64,000 bases of DNA, taken from the NCBI GenBank assembly GCA_029931535.1, contig JAQPZY010001244.1, positions 1,474,501 through 1,538,500 on the forward strand, written 5' to 3'. Positions 1 through 14,469 of the stretch are shown here, in pieces (within the stretch, counting starts at the first letter, position 1; every line of letters starts with the position of its first letter). Under the pieces are notes generated by a model. The model was not told the origin of the DNA. It saw nothing but the letters and a program-made list of their open reading frames with translations, and made no database searches. Made by a program: the position numbers and the translations under genes. The stretch is from Margaritifera margaritifera (lineage: Eukaryota > Mollusca > Bivalvia > Unionida > Margaritiferidae).

Positions 1-247
1 GCAAATTTACGTCAATTCCAGGAAAGTGACCTGACCTATTCAAGAAGATTTCGAGTGCATATTTAGTCAATTTAGCGTCATCACTTATCAAAATCGGGAC
101 AGTATATTTGTACTGGAGTGTCTGTGAATAATACATCTGTGAGCATGAAATGAATCGTGACACCTTCCACATTTCAAAGTGTGATGTAGCCAACATTCTT
201 CAACCTTCAAGTTAATGGACCTAATATTTACACAGTTAAAAAGTTAA

Positions 248-363
<116 letters not shown>

Positions 364-567
364 GAAGATAATGATAATAACGATGATGATGATGACGACG
401 AGGAAACTTATTGGGAAGATGTATTGTATAGATGCATGGTTACTGATTCATTTTTACGCGTGTGTGTGTGTGTGTGAAGATAATGATAATAATGATGATG
501 ATGATGACGATAAAACTTATTGGGAAGATGTATTGTATAGATGCATGGTTACTGATTCATTTTTACT
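364..567. repeat. Tandem duplication, 112-bp period, two copies
   Basis: A segment starting GAAGATAATGATAAT and ending GATTCATTTTTAC occurs at 364 and again at 476, almost identical. The copies are joined by a second short GT run. The block is rich in GAT trinucleotides, so it probably arose by slippage or unequal exchange at the microsatellite. The acidic peptides encoded in it are not taken as genes. Confidence 0.9.
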
Positions 568-633
568 TCGAAACAGAATGTGAAAAGTCATATCTCCGTC
601 GTAAAAGATTCGATTTTTTCTGCATAATAAAAC

Positions 634-637
634 TCAT

Positions 638-693
<56 letters not shown>

Positions 694-724
694 TTAAAAA
701 TAATAATAATAATGATAATAATAT
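634..724. repeat. (AAT)n microsatellite
   Basis: A run of AAT triplets, slightly interrupted near its right end. It gives a poly-Asn reading frame that is not considered coding. Confidence 0.9.
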
Positions 725-839
725 GTAATTGAATTAGTTAATATTATACAAGCCACTATTTATTCATACATCCACAAGACTAAACTTTTTGGTCGCTGCT
801 ATTGGCGGAACACAAGAATTAAAGCCTCTTTTTCCCTTA

Positions 840-860
840 CTCTCTCTCTCTCTCTCTCAT
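840..860. repeat. (CT)n microsatellite, short
   Basis: About ten CT dinucleotides. Nothing recognisable surrounds it. Confidence 0.8.
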
Positions 861-957
861 TTTATGGCTAGTTGGAATTGTCCTTTCCAGACATATTCAA
901 TTCGCACATGCAATTAATCATTTCTTTCGCCCTTCACTCTTATTTCATATTTATTTA

Positions 958-1105
958 CTGCAATCGATTGCGTCGATCTTTATTTATTGCTATTGATTAC
1001 GTCCATTTTTATTTATTGCTATTGATGATATCGATCTTTATTTATTGCTATTGATTATATCGATTTTTATTTATTTCTATTGATTACATTGATTTTTAAT
1101 GCTTA
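958..1105. repeat. 33-bp minisatellite, about 4-5 copies
   Basis: A diverged unit built on TTTATTTATTGCTATTGATT followed by a variable ACGTCGAT-like part recurs about every 33 bases. Because 33 is a multiple of three, one frame stays open through the array. It is not interpreted as a gene. Confidence 0.85.
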
Positions 1106-1631
1106 TGATTACATCATTCATACAAGTTCTCTCATGACTGATATTAACTCTCTCATATCCACAGATGTGTTTTTTTGGGTGATGACTGACCTTAATAACT
1201 AAAGGACATGCTAACTAATAAGGTCTAATAATTATTTCTACATGAGTGAATGATTACGATTATTTTTATTTAATTAATTAATTTTAATTATTTTTTATTT
1301 GCACAATAATATACTAGTAATACATTTTATTTTACTTTGGTGGTTCGAGATTCGTAATATTATTGCAAGTTTCCCTTTCCCACAACTTATATACGAACAT
1401 GTTTTGGATTAAAAGTGTTTGGAACTCAATCAATTGCACACGAAAACAATGATATATGCTCAGTTTTATACTGTTTGTGTGTAAGGGTCAGAAAACTGAC
1501 ACAACCGCGGGTCAGGAGAGATTAAAGTAAATAGCGTCACAGAAGTTTCCTCTCAAACTTTATCATCACACATTCATTATTGTAATTCATGATGATTATT
1601 ACGTTTTCCTATAAACAATCGTCTATTGTTG

Positions 1632-1632
<1 letters not shown>

Positions 1633-1685
<53 letters not shown>
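1633..1685. repeat. (ATT)n microsatellite
   Basis: Uninterrupted ATT triplets following a short GTT run. Confidence 0.9.
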
Positions 1686-1686
<1 letters not shown>

Positions 1687-1689
1687 GGT

Positions 1690-3050
1690 AAAACAAACAT
1701 GTGATGGGTTTCAATCTTGTAACAGTAATTTCCCAAACTACAAAATCTGAATTTCACCGAGATCAAGTCTCATGTCTGATGCTATATGTAAAAAAAATGT
1801 AATCTGCATAATTTAGCAATTTTACGAAATCCTATTTTAAGGTTCACCTATTTTAATACATAAAACTAAGTTTGCAATCTAAATGCCCATAAAATTTTTT
1901 GTACAGTTTATTTCCGTCTTTATTTTTTTTTAAATGGCCCGTAGCGTTCTTGCTGCTTCAGCCCGCGGTTTTATTTTATTTTTAAGGTTATTGTAAAGTC
2001 TCAATGCTCCACACTGGAATAATTGATTTTCCGAATCATTTGGTTGAAACATTATTTATTCATCTGTGAAACAAGGTTTTAACAACTTATACAAGTGTAG
2101 GCATCCAGAAAAGACCTAGCAAACGACCTACAGTATGATGAATGGCCAACCCCTTACAATTGCTCTTGATAAAACCCTGGACGGCAGAGGTGCAAAGAGA
2201 ATGCGTTACCACTATGCTATCCAGGTCGCCTATCATCATCTGAATTTCTCCTAAAGATTTTCTGAATATTTTGTTTTTACAGTTTTGGGCAGTAAAATTT
2301 GCATCATAAGTTATTTGCTCCCCCCCCCCTCTCACCCCCCCCCCTTTCCAAAATCTAAAAAATATTAAATATTCTTGAGCAATAAAATTGGCATATACTG
2401 AAACCATGATTATCCATGAATTAAATGCTTTTGTGCCCGAATTTAAACGTGTGTGATTTCCTAATAGAAATTGTACACATGAAGTCTTGAGGCGAGAGAA
2501 TTTCTATATTTTTACCCACGTAGCCCGGGGGGGGGGGGGGGCGAGCTGGCGGTGCAGTGGGGAAGGATGACAGCTGGAGATCAATCAGTATACATACATT
2601 TTATGATTAATGTACTAATGTATTATCAATTCCATTTATATTTTGTGCCCAAGGCAAGATTCCTAAATAACATTTCTCTGAACTATAGGAGTTTTTATTT
2701 GTTACTTATTCCATATATTTAAATGTCAATTGAATTCAATCAGAGACGGAGAGGGCCTTCAAAATATAATAAAGAAACTTGATTGTTTAGTGAAAATTGT
2801 TTATTGTTGAAATGCTGGTGAACATGAATATGTGTATACATGAACAACATAATATTTATCTTATTTATAACAGACTTTTTAAAGACAATAATCAATTTTT
2901 AATAGAATTACCGTGAACAGTGTTTCTTTTCAAATATGACTGTAATTTTCCCGAAGCAGTTGACAACTCGCCAAGAAAACCTTCTAAATTACTATCATAA
3001 GAATGTTAGTACCAGCCCATCTCTACAGTAAATATTGATTCAAATCCAAA
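1690..3050. other. Stretch with no supported gene
   Basis: AT-rich sequence without a convincing exon. It holds a double C-run (about 2322-2345) and a G-run (about 2528-2541). The minus-strand frame across 2087-2407 reads through the C-runs and is not convincing. Part of it may be 3' flanking sequence of the C1q gene that ends at 3059. Confidence 0.5.
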
Positions 3051-3058
3051 CAGGTTTA

Positions 3059-4677
<1,619 letters not shown>

Positions 4678-5079
4678 CGTCACAATTTCTCCAAAAGGCA
4701 GATGATATTGCCTTAAGGTCAACTCTTTTTCTTATCACTAGTCTCAGAGTTCCTCTCTTTGTACAGTGATACGTATCTAACGCACTACATTATCGCATCG
4801 TGGAGGATATTAAAGCTGTGAGGCATGAACAAAAGAAAAACCAGAGTGTAATCAACGATTACATAGCTCATCTCTACGACGCTTTTAGTAGTGTCAAGTA
4901 ACCATTTTTGACATTAATTACCATGCGGAAAATTAGTTCAGACTAAAGTGATATGACAAACAAAATGTTGGCTTCTTTTCTGATTAGTTTTTCTTTTCAT
5001 TTTTGTTTTATTTACATTATAACTTATAATCTTTTTCAAATTTTAACTTTTAATCGACACTATATACCCAATATTGTGC

Positions 5080-5560
5080 TGATATGCCATTAAACCAACC
5101 AAAAAACATAACATGAGTCAGTAAAATGTGAAATGTATTCAACAGTGACCTTCTTTTGTTGTAAGAGTGTGATGCTAATGGCGATAATACAGTTATCTAG
5201 TTTCACGGCTCTGGCATTAACAGTGCTTGAGACTGAACCAAAGTGAGTGAAGTGTGAAATATGAGTCACACTGACCTCCGTTGTGATGAGGGTGCAGTAC
5301 ACATCAAGATTCATACCCTTACACAAACACACAGACAGTGCTAAAATCCTATTTGGTTATGAGCTAAAGGCAAAAACGTAACCTAAGCCAGTAAAATGTG
5401 AAATGTAGGTTTTGTTGTATGGGTGTGGTACTATTTTGATGATTTTAGCATGAACAGTGCTTGAGAAATAAACTTAAAGCACAGCATTTAACCAAAGCCA
5501 GTGAAATATGATATATTGGTCACAGTGACCTACTTTTGTAATAAGAGTATAGTACTAGTC
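5080..5560. repeat. Diverged tandem repeat, period about 125-145 bp, four copies
   Basis: Four units share GTCAGTAAAATGTGAAATGT, then an ACAGTGACC-like block and a TTGT-AGAGTGT block. Copies begin near 5110, 5243, 5388 and 5497. Repeats of this type, with GTGACC and AAATGT motifs, are common dispersed DNA in molluscs. No protein is supported. Confidence 0.7.
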
Positions 5561-7690
5561 AAAATCAACTCCCTCACCAAGTTTCTTGATTCCATATGTA
5601 ACAGTATTTATATAGTGTGCAAAAACCTCAGTTAAACGCAAAATCTTAACTTGCAATGTATTACTAATAATGTACATGCATGTGCAAAGTCAGCCCCCTC
5701 AATCTCCTCCTCAGGGGGTAGGTACTATAAAACCCGTCCCAAACTGTTGCATAGAACCTTGGAAGAAAGAATAGTATAGATTCAGTGAGGCTCTACATAT
5801 GTATATGCTTTTAACTGTGTGGACGCCCACGCCGACACAGGGAGTATTACAATAGCTCTTCTCTAGTTCGTGGAGGTGTGCAAATTACTGACTCAGCATT
5901 CATAGGTATTAGCTACTGGAACTAATACGAGAAAGTCTGCCTAATATTTCCGATACTTCAATATTTTTAGAAAGAAAGCCATTCAATTAGATTCCCCTAA
6001 AAACGTAATACTGTTTTTCGTTGATTGTAATTACAAGAAGTATTAACTTTGCAAAAAGCTTGAAGGCTCAGCTATATTTCATTCATTGTTTGGTTTGGAA
6101 AGAAAGAAACTTAAAAAAGCAACAAAAAAACATTAGTAAGGGGCAGGAGAATTAGAACAGGTAATCTTTTTTTTGAAGAAGGAACATTCTTTTCATGTTA
6201 AGCAGGTTTGGAATAACTTTAAGGTGGAATGTTATTTATGGATTGTTATTTTTGAGCGTAATTGGATTTCTAGGGCTAAGGAAATTCCTATATCGTAAAG
6301 CATCAGTGTTCGGATTGGATTTCCTCTCAGACAGAAATGTCACAAGGTACATGTAGCCTGACTCTAGTCACAAACGTACGCTTTTCGCATAACGCAATTA
6401 TTGCCACGCAGTTTCCTGGTGACAATTAAAACTTGGCTGTCAGCAAATAGTAGCAAGTCTTTAATTTCAGCATGTCATTAAGCCTAGACTGATGCTAAGT
6501 GCTTTAAAGTTTTTTTTCACGCATTAGAAGATATTTATACTAGTCTATGGGTCTATTTTGGTACTGGTACCTGAGATGATATTAAACTGAAGGACGTGGA
6601 TTTTTTCAAAGTGAAGCAAATACTGGTACTATGCCTACATGCAATTTTAATGGTGGACCATTTTAAGAGGCTATAATTTAAGTACTGCACAGCATATATT
6701 TTTCCGATTGCCATTTTATGCGTCAATGAAAATTCTGCAGACAGAAATACAGAACGAATTTCAAAAGATGTTTCCCTAATTTCTTTTTTGAAATAGTTTA
6801 GATGAAAACATATAGTGAATTCCAATAGACTTATAAGGCATGTAGTGGACAGGTTAGAGCTATGATAAGTTGCCTACCTTATACCAATTACATGCCTATT
6901 GCCCAGCCATGACAGTTAAATTATTTATATGCAGATTATGTGAATCTAATCGTATTTACAATCATGATGGATACGACTTTTTTACATTACCGATTTAAGT
7001 GTAGACTGACATCGCATGGTCTCACAAGAAACAGTTTTGATTCTGCACCGTTCTGTGATTGAGACCTTCTTAGCCAACCGAAACTGTTGTAAGAAAAATA
7101 GAGCATGGCTAGCATACACCGACATGAGACAAAACTTTAGTGCTGACCGGTGCGTTAGTGTGTGTCACCTCGCCGAATCAGGTGTCCTTTCTTACATAGA
7201 TTTCGGGTATACATGCCTAAAAATGGCTGAAATATTTCCGAAAATAATATACTCCGTGTCAAAACGAATATACTCTGCATCTTGACGCGGAAGAATAATT
7301 AGGTTTCAGTTTCTGTCATATTCATATATTGAGAATGGGTGTGGGTGAGAGATTCAGCTGTATTTTTCATCATTCGTTTTGAGAAATAGTTTCTGTGAGT
7401 GGTCAACCAATCAGATCAAAGCCGATAATGAAACGTGCAATATAATATACAATTATATTCCGCGGGACTTGTAGTTTTTTTTCCCCATCAATCTGAGAGA
7501 AGTAATTTTTCTTTCACTACTTTCATGACACAAGTAGGAACATTTGTGTAAGAATAATGACACACAGCGAAATAATTATCTGACTTTTTCCAAAAACAAA
7601 CAAGAAAAAGAAAAGGATTTGACTACGTGAATTACATTTAATCCGATATTCAAACGACCAAACGGTTATCTTTGAATACTTAAAGGTAGA
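5561..7690. other. Stretch with no supported gene
   Basis: AT-rich DNA with only short frames (for example 6553-6825 minus and 7016-7285 plus). Their composition and lack of recognisable motifs do not support coding. Confidence 0.5.
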
Positions 7691-7695
7691 CCTGA

Positions 7696-7871
7696 ATCAT
7701 ATACACTACAATCGATAATCTAAATTTGTTAGACATATCGTGTGCACTACAAAGACTTGACGCACATTCATTCACAGGATTAGATCATATACACTACAAT
7801 CGAGAATCTAAATTTGTTAGACATATCGTGTGCACTACAAAGACTTGACGCACATTCATTCACTGGATATG
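7696..7871. repeat. 88-bp tandem duplication
   Basis: The segment beginning ATCATATACACTACAATCGA at 7696 is repeated from 7784 with almost no differences, so the duplication is recent. Confidence 0.92.
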
Positions 7872-8336
7872 GAGATATAGCTATTTAATTGTCAACAAAA
7901 TGCGACCTCCACGGAAACAGCCCAGCGACTTTTTGTAAAAATCCCAATACGCATGCGCGAGCTTGTGACATCACAAGAGGAACCTAAATTGGCTAGGAGC
8001 CTGGCTTATCGGTGTGACAGACAACGATAATACTAATAAAACTTGCAACATTGTGTATATTTCCATTAAGTATGGTTGACAACCTCTGACATCTATTTTC
8101 ATTAAAAAGTTTCTGTTTTGTTTATGTTTAGCACTGACTTGTGAGTCAAAATCTTGCAAGAATCGCTACAAAAAGGACACTGCATGTGTTTCTGAATCAT
8201 TTCTTAACCAAAAGACGTGCAAACCTTTTGCGAAATAGTAATAGCCGGGTACCAAATAAAGAATCACTCGTCTTTATATCGACTATATAAAAAAAATTTT
8301 ATCTCAAAAGACTTGTATATTGAGTACATATGTGTT

Positions 8337-8575
8337 TAGGTGTCGTTTATATTACGCAAAACCATTTAACATTGAGTGTGGCATTTAGTAGCCCCAATTG
8401 CAGCACAGCAATTAATCAAGAGCGGAAGTTTGATAATTGGACAATTGAAAATTGATAATTTTAGATTGTTTGGGAAAGGTATCATTTATATTACACGAAG
8501 CCATCTGATTTGAGCGGCACATTTAACAGCCAGTAGTCCAGCAATTAACAGCGGAAGTTTGATAATTTATTGATA
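8337..8575. repeat. Two diverged copies of a ~100-bp repeat
   Basis: Blocks at about 8337-8440 and 8476-8570 share TTTATATTAC, a CATTTA-AGC block and AGCGGAAGTTTGATAATT. They are older than the 88-bp duplication to the left. Confidence 0.7.
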
Positions 8576-8728
8576 ACTGAGTAAATACGGAGTTAAATTT
8601 ATTGCTGAAATTAATGAAAATATGGGGGAAATAGCGATTTCTGTGGAGGGGACAAGAGGCAGTCAGTCTGACACTGCCTTGTATTCATATGTTGCTGTAG
8701 TAGTCTGTCTTTGGTAATTCTTCTGCAT

Positions 8729-8730
<2 letters not shown>

Positions 8731-8816
<86 letters not shown>
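8731..8816. repeat. (CT)n microsatellite
   Basis: About 43 uninterrupted CT dinucleotides. Confidence 0.97.
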
Positions 8817-8817
<1 letters not shown>

Positions 8818-9334
8818 GTAATGTTAGCATTCGGTAAATTGTGTTTTCAGTTCATTTTTACCTGATAATAAAATCGATAGCTTCTGATATTATATTTTTG
8901 TGATATTGAAACTGTGCGCACTCACTCGTTTAGCCCCCTAGTTTAATCTTTCTCATCCTCTATTTGATGCCTCCTTGTCTTTGCTTTTCTCGCGGTTTAA
9001 TTTTACAGCCTTTCCCAATCATGGTTATTTCGAAATAGTGAAATTCACTTTTAGATGTAACTAGGTATCCTTCAGCGCATTTTTCAGCAACTGCTCACAA
9101 CCTATCTCTCTCCCTGATGTGACTTAAACCTAAGCTGAATTTATTTTCATAACATAAATATATTAATATACGTGTTGCTAAGAACATCTTTGCTAATAAT
9201 GCGACTTTAATATTGATGCGTCAGCTTCTGACAGACATGCTTGCAAGGAAAACAATTTTTAACCAAAGACGTGCTTATGAAGAGAACTACGTTTTACTAA
9301 GAGAATTTGATAACGCGTTTTTTTAAAACAGCGG

Positions 9335-9682
9335 GTGAATATGAAACTTCCTCATCCAATATACGGTATTGTTTATATAGTTTTGGGGGGTAAAAAGTGC
9401 ATGTATTGTGAAACTATGAATACAGATTTACATGTCAGAAGCAAACTTCCGCACTGGGAAAGGCCTAATCTGTTATCCAAAGAAAAAGGTGTAGCAATAG
9501 CTGCTTTAGCTACAGCGATAACAATGACAATATCGACAGTTGCATTATTTATAGCAGATTTAGTAAAAAGTATTGCTTTCCCTACTGTTATTCAGTCTCA
9601 ACGTACTGCTTTTCCTCATATACCTAGTCAATCATTTTTTGACAAAATGAAAAGGGGCTTGAAACATTATTTGTTGGTTTAA
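9335..9682 (+). pseudogene. Polinton-type membrane protein remnant
   Basis: An open frame of 115 codons with a strong hydrophobic segment in its middle (GVAIAALATAITMTISTVAL). The order 'small loop, glycine, TM with Ala/Thr/Ile' matches a conserved, functionally unassigned Polinton membrane protein. A second copy of that family is the broken gene at 29000-30227, where a comparable segment (ASIVTALG) is seen. The N-terminal coiled-coil part expected for the family is not evident upstream. It lies near an integrase remnant (10920-11665), which together suggest a third Polinton fragment. Family assignment is by recall, not search. Confidence 0.5.
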
Positions 9683-9689
9683 CTAACAA

Positions 9690-10285
9690 AACCGGAAACA
9701 TGTTTATCTAATGTTATTAGTTAATAAGTTGGTTTCTTAGGGGTAGCGGGTACCATTTTATCTTTTCTTGCTGAACATGTCATTTTACTTTTTGAGTATT
9801 AGTGGGTTTGTTATTTGCATTTTTTATTAAATGTATAGATTATGCATCTAGAAGAGTAAAAAGTTAGTAAACTAGTTTAAAAAGGAAAGCATATCAACTC
9901 CAGCAAAAGATTAGAATACATATAAATTATTATTTGTTTATTTCATGGCCGATATTGTCTTTTGGCGTTTCTAAATTGTTGTATCGTTTGAATGTTAGAG
10001 AATCGGATGGAAGGAAATCATCATTGTCATCATTGTCCTTTTTCTCTACATGATATGTACCCCTTTTTCTTCTTGTTTTCTTAAGTATTATTGTTGTACT
10101 ATCACAGATTGTTTATTAGCCTTTGGACTACAGCTCTTTTTGTCATCCGTATTGATGTTACAGTTTAACCCCATGTTTTACAAATTGTTGTTATATTCAA
10201 CTATACTACCCATTCTCATCACCATGTTACACACTCATCACACACTCACAACAAACAGCATAGTCCAATTTCACTTTTGAATTCA
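9690..10285. other. AT-rich stretch with no supported gene
   Basis: No motif was recognised. The frame at 10050-10280 is rich in Leu, Phe and Cys, as expected for random AT-rich DNA. The stretch probably belongs to the decayed element containing the flanking remnants. Confidence 0.4.
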
Positions 10286-10919
10286 ACCTATATCAATTCA
10301 TTTTGGTTAATTTTGTGGTAATTCTTTGTGATCGAAGGTTTTGTGAATGCATTAAATTTGAGCATGGTCAATATTTTGTCCAGGAAAAACTCACAGTTAA
10401 TTGAGTTGTTGTGTTAATCTCTACTAAACAATCTTTACTTGAAAGTTGAAAGAAGTCGAAATTGCATCAACGTCTATGGGATTTTCATCACCCTTTATTT
10501 TCTACAAGATGTCGCATACCAGCTTGCTGTATTTTATATTGAAAATATTAACTTAAAATTTTCCGGTGTTGTCGCTTTTCATTTCTTCTGTAATGTCATT
10601 TATTACCATGATAGGACATTGCTTACATTTTAGTCACCATATTTTTATGTGTACCATTTTGTTGTTTATCTATGATGCTTTTGGATGTACACTTTCCTTT
10701 TTCCTTCTGCTTTTGTGATTATCACAAACTAACATGTTGTACATGTTGTAACTCCTTCAATTTCAAAGTGCTTTTTTCACATCTGTCACATCATAAAAAT
10801 TCGATATCTTTCAAAAAGTGTTCCCTTTTTTTTTTGCATTTATTGTAGCGGAATAATGTTTTTCGTTCGTTACCAAATATTAACGATGCATCCTATACTC
10901 TCCATTTTACATAGACATA

Positions 10920-11665
10920 ATTTTTACCTTTCATTCTTATTGTCTTCAAAATCTGTTCAACTTTTTGTATGTCATCTTCTTTGTCGTATGAGTGATAACT
11001 CTTGTTCGTAAAACATGATTTCTATATCCTCTCCCTTCATGTCTTCAATTTTGTAAACTACGGGATCACCTAAAAGTACTTGATAGATTATGAATATTTC
11101 CTCGGTAAAGTTAGGAAGGTAACCCTTTGAAACAATTGTTCTGAATTTTGAAATTCTAACTCCTTCATCAATTTTAAATTTAGGAGTTCCAAGTGTATCA
11201 GTTATTAGGTAACCGAATTGGTGTTATCTTTTAACCGAATTGGTGTTATCTTTTAACCGAATTGGTGTTATCTTTTCCATGAAATCCAAAGCATTTTTTT
11301 AATTGTAATACTCTTTTCCTTCATCAATATGTATCTTTTCAGGCTTTCTCTCTTTGATGAGTTCTCTGGAAGAATCGTGTGCTATTTCCCTTTTTATTTG
11401 AACTTTCTCAGCCTACGCGTATTTTGAGAAGACACCTATTGCTGGTCTTTCAGAATCGGGGTAAAGATGTATTTGTATCGACTGCTGTATTTTGTATATG
11501 CCTGCATGTCAGCATTGTCTGCCGCCACAAGTAATCCACGTGACTTACATATACCTTTCTGTATGAAAAGCTTTTTCTAGCTTGTTTGTGTAATGTGCAG
11601 TTGGATTGTTCCGTTAACCATTCATTCAATTCAGTCTTTTTGTCCCCTTTAAATTGTTCCCACAA
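10920..11665 (-). pseudogene. Retroviral-type integrase remnant (Polinton fragment)
   Basis: The remnant is broken into pieces. It starts with a zinc-binding-region-like and linker stretch ending in SHVDYLW, then a shifted frame with FSKYA and a DEGKEYY-like catalytic-core segment, and a C-terminal SH3-like part with VRISKFRTIV and VYKIEDMKGEDIE. The order matches the rve-type integrase that Polintons share with retrotransposons, which catalyses insertion of the element into host DNA. Stops and frameshifts between the pieces show it is dead. A three-copy 22-bp repeat (11211-11276) sits inside the C-terminal part. The paralogue at 20660-21540 has VYKLEDLKGDDIE at the matching place. Confidence 0.7.
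11205..11276. repeat. 22-bp tandem repeat, three copies
   Basis: AACCGAATTGGTGTTATCTT is repeated three times without change. The second integrase copy has only one such unit region (near 20975), so the expansion happened after the two copies split. Confidence 0.9.
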
Positions 11666-11679
11666 AGCAACTGGTCTTT

Positions 11680-12260
11680 CAGAATCGGCGTAAAGATGCC
11701 TTAAATACTGTTATTTGTCTTGTTCTGCAAGGTTCACCTTTGGTGATCTGCCTTAGGCAGACATTGAGTCTTTTGATTAGATTACGGAGTCAACCAATGA
11801 AAAGGTTATACAAATCATCCATAACATACTTTATGATATAGGAATTGTCTTAAAGACGACCGTCTAAAACATTTACTTTTATTTTCAACCATTTGCAACA
11901 ATCCTTTAAAACATACGAATGAGTTCCGATTTAAGCCAAATTGTGATATTCATATTGCTAATTAAAAAAGAAGTACATCAGATACTGACTCACCATATAC
12001 TGTTTTGTCGAATAGTTGTAGATTGATCTTGTAAAAATGACGAGATCTTAGAGTTATACTGTAAATTTATCCGAGATCAAATTTGTATATTTATCCATAT
12101 CAAATACTTTATTTATTCCTTCTTCGTACGGTACTGTTTTTGATCAACTTGCTATCAAGGTTGATGCCACTTATCTCGATGTTTTGATCATTGAACTTAA
12201 GACGATAATAAATGATAGTTCTGGACCATTTGTAAATTTTAAAATAGGTCGGTCATTGTG
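11680..12260. other. Stretch between two Polinton remnants
   Basis: No gene was recognised. It should include the outer terminal repeat of the 9.3-11.7 kb fragment. A short block near 12210-12240 (TTCTGGACCATTTGTAAATT) resembles the Polinton A terminal repeat that follows, which would fit, but the match is short. Confidence 0.35.
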
Positions 12261-12262
12261 GC

Positions 12263-12450
12263 ATAACAAATAAAATAATCCACTGATATATTAAAATTTC
12301 AGAACTTTTATTCCTTATTTGCTTGTTGTGCTAGACCACTTGTAAATTTAGATTATTACTATCTCGTGTAGGGGTACGGGAATATTTCGGGACCACTCAG
12401 ATCAAACCTAAAACATAATTATCACAACAATAAAGAAAACTTAGAGAGTC
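12263..12450 (+). repeat. Left terminal inverted repeat of Polinton A
   Basis: The repeat aligns with the reverse complement of 21795-21964. Shared blocks in order are AATAAAATxxTCCA, TTCTAGAACT/TTTCAGAACT, ACTTGTAAATTTA and GGACCACTCAGAT. Identity is partial, as expected for an old insertion. Confidence 0.7.
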
Positions 12451-12949
12451 ATTTTAGAAAAATAAAAATTCACACAGATTTTACAGTGGCAACAATAAAG
12501 ATTTGTATGAATTTTCAAATGACATTGGGCCATACTTGATAAAAGTAATAATTAGAAAAATCCGATATTTTGGTTCTGTAAAGGTACGGATAGACTTAAC
12601 GATCAGATTTATGAAAGAGATAAATCAAGAAGTATAAGACATTGGGTAAAGAGAGTTTTGCCATAGAACAAGACCAATGAACATATTGAACAAGTGTGAA
12701 ATGGATGATGTCATTGAACATTAATTTGGCATTTTGCATATCAAATTCGGACACCAAATAGGCAAAAATACCAGCTGAATGTTCGTCATGATTGAATATT
12801 TAGCATACTTATAGATTGGTATCAGCCGCTCAATGTTAAGTCATATATAGACTCAGGAATCTGTGTTAAATACAGCAAGTGCTCATGCAGATAGACCATC
12901 AAAATTCGGATTGGATTGATAGAGTCACTGGTTCAATATATGTAAGGTG

Positions 12950-14465
12950 AAATAGAGACCATTGGGAAAATTGAAATTGATTTTGATATATCTGTAAATG
13001 TGTATGAAGTATTGGAAGGAACAAATGTTGTTGCTACTCAACAAGGCTCAATGTGCCAAAGAATGACAGTAGCGCAGTTAAGTGAAACTACATTAAATCG
13101 GTTGGAGTAACTCAAACAGAGAAAGTCAGACATATAATCGCTTCAAGCGTTCCTAATAATTACAAAGATGGAAAGTATCATTACTTTTAAATAAAGATCT
13201 GTTCAGACTGGTGTCATCACAAATAAATAGATATCACGGATAGAAATATACCTGCAAATAAATTCTTCATTTATTTCAATACATCAGAACAATTATCAGA
13301 ACTCAAAAGAATATGTTACAGTGTTGACAACTCAATAGACACAATGCCTGTAAAAGTTTCAATTGTCAAATTTACATCATCAATTAATAGTTCTATATGC
13401 TTTTATCTTCGATTTCGAATGCAACATCGAGCCAGAGACAACGCGTACAATAGGTACAATCGTTCGGTACACCGTGCATCCGTAGTTCACACAACAAAAT
13501 TATACTAATGCTACCCATCAAACAAGTACTGATTGAATTCGGGTGTTTTAGAACTGGCTGGGAAGGATCACAAAAGAAATTACGAAGAATTAACACCGCA
13601 AAATGTAAAGCCTATCATACTCACAGATAAAGATATGAAACATTTTAGTTCAAGAAACACATGCCATATCTGTGTGAGAAGATATTTAAAGGCCAAGTTC
13701 CTGATCATGATCATTTGACTGGAATGTATAGAGCTCCTTTATACAACGACTATAATTTGAACTTAGGCTATGACAGTTATATGTTGATCAAGACGCTTGT
13801 AAACAATACGGTGAGGTAGAAATATACGGAATTATGACTAGAAATATGCTAGCATTCAATTCAGCAAGGACTTAATGGTTGATAGGTTCATGAAGGATGG
13901 TAAAGAAAAAGATGGTAAAAAGGCAACTAGGTTCATAGAGAGTTGTCGGTTCATAAGACAATCTATAGAGCAGTTGACTAAGAATGTATATGAGGAAGAG
14001 GTAGCTGAGACAGTGAAACATTTTGGTGTAATGATATCTACTATTCTGAGGAAAGACATATACCTATACAAATACATTGATATGTTCGTTCGATTCGTGA
14101 ATTAACGCTATCTCGTATAGTAACCTTTTACTCATCCCTGAACTGTTCAAACAAATCCATTGACGATTAGTAGTATGCGCATGATGTGATGTCACACTTT
14201 AACCTGCTAACATTAGGTATCTACACTACTATTAGGTGAAAAATATACTTTAATTTTTGTGAGATCTTCTAAGAATTTAGGAATGTATGCATAGCACACC
14301 GTTAGATAAATCCCATTCACTATACCAGTGCATCTGGTTTAGCTCATGATTTCAGTTTAAAGTTATCCGGTGTTGACTTAGAACTTTTGACAGATGATGA
14401 CATGTTTCTAATGATCGAGAGCGGAATTAGAGATGTTGTGTTGATGAGTAAGAAATTTTGATATT
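12950..14465 (+). pseudogene. DNA polymerase B remnant (protein-primed type), Polinton A
   Basis: Dispersed in-frame pieces keep the order of a Polinton polymerase B: an N-terminal segment with ETIGKIEIDFDISVNVYE (the cognate of DIGKLERCNPKITVSIYG at 33238-33300), an exonuclease-type FDFEC motif near 13415, a Cys-rich element NTCHICVRR followed in another frame by DHDHLTGMYRAP (13655-13725), a segment with FIESCRFIRQSIEQLTKN (about 13930-13985), RKDIYLYKYID, and a late piece with LELLTDDDMFLMIESGIR (14370-14435). The enzyme would copy the element from a protein primer. At least three frameshifts and several stops separate the pieces. The catalytic palm motifs after the last piece were not found. 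Confidence 0.7.
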
Positions 14466-14469
14466 GCTG

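Larger units (their letters stand above)
10286..11670 (-). repeat. First copy of a ~1.4-kb direct repeat carrying an integrase end
   Basis: This block aligns along its length with 20004-21540 in the same orientation, with shared blocks such as GAAGGTTT, TTCTTTTTC-like tracts and the integrase remnant. The left edges agree near 10286 and 20004. The two were probably the integrase ends of two related Polintons rather than one internal duplication. Confidence 0.7.
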